Part shown: positions 61,832 to 64,000 of the stretch, piece by piece
Layout: every line of letters starts with the position of its first letter
Numbering within the stretch: position 1 is the first letter of the stretch
Origin: Hedera helix
Lineage: Eukaryota > Streptophyta > Magnoliopsida > Apiales > Araliaceae
Reading direction: 5' to 3'
Length of the DNA: 64,000 nt
NCBI GenBank assembly: GCA_947179155.2
Contig: OX359280.1
Location: 15,282,001-15,346,000, forward strand
The notes under the pieces: model-generated
Told to the model about the DNA's origin: nothing
Databases searched by the model: none
The model's input: only the letters and a program-made list of their open reading frames with translations
Position numbers and translations under genes: made by a program

Positions 61832-64000
61832 CGTTAAGCTTCAAAAGGAGCAATCCAATAACACTCGCAATCAAAATAATGCTTACAACTAACCCGAGTA
61901 TTTAATTAAGGAAACCTTCTAAATATTTCTAAATTTCCTTTAATATTGCAAACAAATAGGTGATTTAGAGTCCTCTTACTTCGTTCTAACTTGTTTATCG
62001 TCAAAAGGAGCAATTGAATCAACCGCGCAACTAAAATGATTCATACAACTCACGCATGTCTTTCTTTAAGGAAACATTGTCGTCGTTTCATTATTTCATT
62101 TAAATTCTCACGCAAATATGTGATTTAGAGTCCTATTACTTCGTTCTAATTTGTCAAGCAACAAACCGAGAAATCCAATCATTCTCGCAACCAAAATGAT
62201 GCGTACAACTCACATAAGTCTTCAATTAAGGAAATCGTCTAATCGTTTTGTTGTTTCTTTGAAATTCCAAAACTAATAAGTGATATGGAACCTTACTATT
62301 TCACTCAACTTTGTGTAGCTTCAAAGTGAGCAATCCAGTCACTCTCGCCATCAAAATGACACGTACAAGGAACATAAGTCTTAATTTAAGGAAACCTTTT
62401 TGTTGTTTCGTTATTTTCTTTAAATCCATAAACGAATGGGTGATTTAAAGCCCTACTACTTCGTTTTACTACGTTTAGCTTCAAAAGGAGAAATCCAATA
62501 ACACTTGCAATCAAAATGATGCTTACAACTAACCCGAGTATTTATTTAAGGAAACCTTCTAAATATTTTTGAATTTCCTTTAAAATTGTAAACAAATAGG
62601 TGATTTGGAGTTCTCTTACATCGTTCTAACTTGTTTATTGTCAAAAGGAGCAATTGAATCAACCTCGCATCTAAAATGATTCATCAACTCACGCAAGTCT
62701 TCCTTTAAGGAAACATTGTCATCGTTTCATTATTTCCATTAAATTCTCAAGCAAATATGTGATTTAGAGTCCTAATACTTCGTTATAATTTGTCAAGCAA
62801 CAAACCGAGAAATCCTATCATTCTCGCAACCAAAATGATACGTACAAGTCACATAAGTCTTTATTTAAGGAAATGGTCTAATCGTTTTGTTGTTTCTTTG
62901 AAATTCGAAAACTAATAAGTGATATGGAACCCTACTATTTCGCTCAACTTTGTGTAGCTTCAAAGTGGGCAATCCAGTCACTCTCGCAATCGAAATGATA
63001 CGTACAACTAACACAAATCTTAATTTAAGGAAACCTTCTAGTTGTTTCCTTAAATCCACAAACAAATAGGTGATTTAAAGCCCTACTACTTCGTTTTACT
63101 ACGTTTAACTGCAAAAGGAGCAATCCAATAACACTCGCAATCAAAATAACGCTTACAACTAACCCGAGTATTTATTTAAGGAAATCTTCTAAATATTTCT
63201 AAATTTCCTTTAATATTGCAAACAAATAGGTGATTTAGAGTCCTCTTACATTGTTCGAACTTGTTTATCGTCAAAAGAAGCAATTGAATCAACTTCGCAA
63301 CTAAAATGATTCTTACAACTCACGAAAGTCTTCCTTTAAGGAAACATTGTCGTCGTTTCATTATTTCCTTTAAATTCTTAAGCAAATATTTGATTTTGAG
63401 TCCTATTATTTCGTTCTAATTTGTGAAGCAAGAAACCGAGCAATCCAATCATTCTCGCAAACAAAATGATGCGTACAACTCACATAAGTCTTCACTTAAG
63501 GAAATCGTCTAATTGTTTTGTTGTTTCTTTGAAATTCGGAAACTAATAGGTGAAATGGAACCTTACTATTTTGCTCAACTTTGTTTAGCTTCAAACTGAG
63601 AAATCCAGTCACTCTCACCATCAAAATGATACGTACAACGAACACAAGTCATAATTTAAGGAAACCTTCTCGTTGTTTCGTTATTTTCTTTAAATCCACA
63701 GACGAATAGGTGATTTAAAGCCCTACTACTTGGTTTTAGTACGTTTAGCTTCAAAATGAGGAATCCAATAACACTCGCAATCAAAATGATGCTTACAACT
63801 AACCCGAGTATTTATTTAAGGAAACCTTCAAAATATTTTTGAATTTCCTTTAATATTGCAAACAAATAGGTGATTTAGAGTCCTTTTACATCGTTCTAAC
63901 TTGTTTATTGTCAAAAGGAGCAATTGAATCAACTTCGCATCTAAAATGATTCTTACAACTCACGCAAGTCTTCCTTTAAGGAAACATTGTCGTCGTTTCA
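61832..64000. repeat. Satellite array block 4, continuing past the window edge
   Basis: It resumes with CGTTAAGCTTCAAAAGGAGC, completing the D monomer interrupted at 43503. Type A starts are at 61850, 62490, 63120 and 63760, giving spacings of 640, 630 and 640. Same orientation as all other blocks, and no array end is visible. Confidence 0.95.

Overview
This window looks like gene-poor heterochromatin from a flowering plant, probably a dicot. It is strongly AT-rich and contains plant-type Ty3/gypsy and Ty1/copia LTR retrotransposons nested in each other and in a large satellite array. I find no host protein-coding gene, tRNA, rRNA or CRISPR array. Almost every open frame longer than 60 codons is either a decayed retroelement fragment or a chance frame in LTR or satellite DNA. 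The species cannot be named from this sequence alone.

Layout. 1-5108 is the 3' part of a forward Ty3/gypsy chromovirus: the integrase C-terminus plus a chromodomain-like tail with four in-frame stops, a complete 3.84-kb LTR, a primer site and leader, and a second 88-bp LTR tail. It sits inside the 5' LTR of a forward Ty1/copia element (5109-12579). That copia lies in a minus-strand gypsy LTR (12580-17002), which also carries a copia LTR of another family (13214-14748). From about 17003 to the right edge the substrate is a tandem satellite of 160-bp monomers in a four-monomer higher-order repeat (HOR) of 631 or 640 bp. It appears as four blocks (17003-20401, 29705-31603, 32683-43503, 61832-64000), all in the same orientation. 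The breaks are a complete minus-strand copia element with 5-bp target duplications (20402-29704), a truncated LTR (31604-32682) that is part of a tandem duplication of that insertion, and an 18.3-kb nest (43504-61831). The nest holds copia LTRs in both orientations, two copia solo LTRs, one 4.25-kb gypsy solo LTR and a forward copia internal region.

How the parts relate. Three internal regions of one copia family can be compared (5303-10741 plus, 22387-27722 minus, 53426-57798 plus). Each has the order gag (UBN2-type with CCHC knuckle), protease, integrase, reverse transcriptase, RNase H, except that the third is cut before RNase H. All three are broken by stops, and all lack one codon of the YVDD reverse transcriptase motif. 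Copies with good target duplications therefore probably moved using enzymes supplied in trans.

The most interesting signals are non-coding. The long copia leader holds a hairpin with two paired compensatory changes and an unchanged loop, plus a set of four short hairpins whose loops changed together between copies. The copia LTR U3 holds an array of four to six CCTAAA/TTTAGG hairpins, again with compensatory changes. The two independent copia insertions into the satellite also lie within 3 bp of each other in monomer coordinates and share orientation. I see no sign of a defence system or other gene-encoded novelty.
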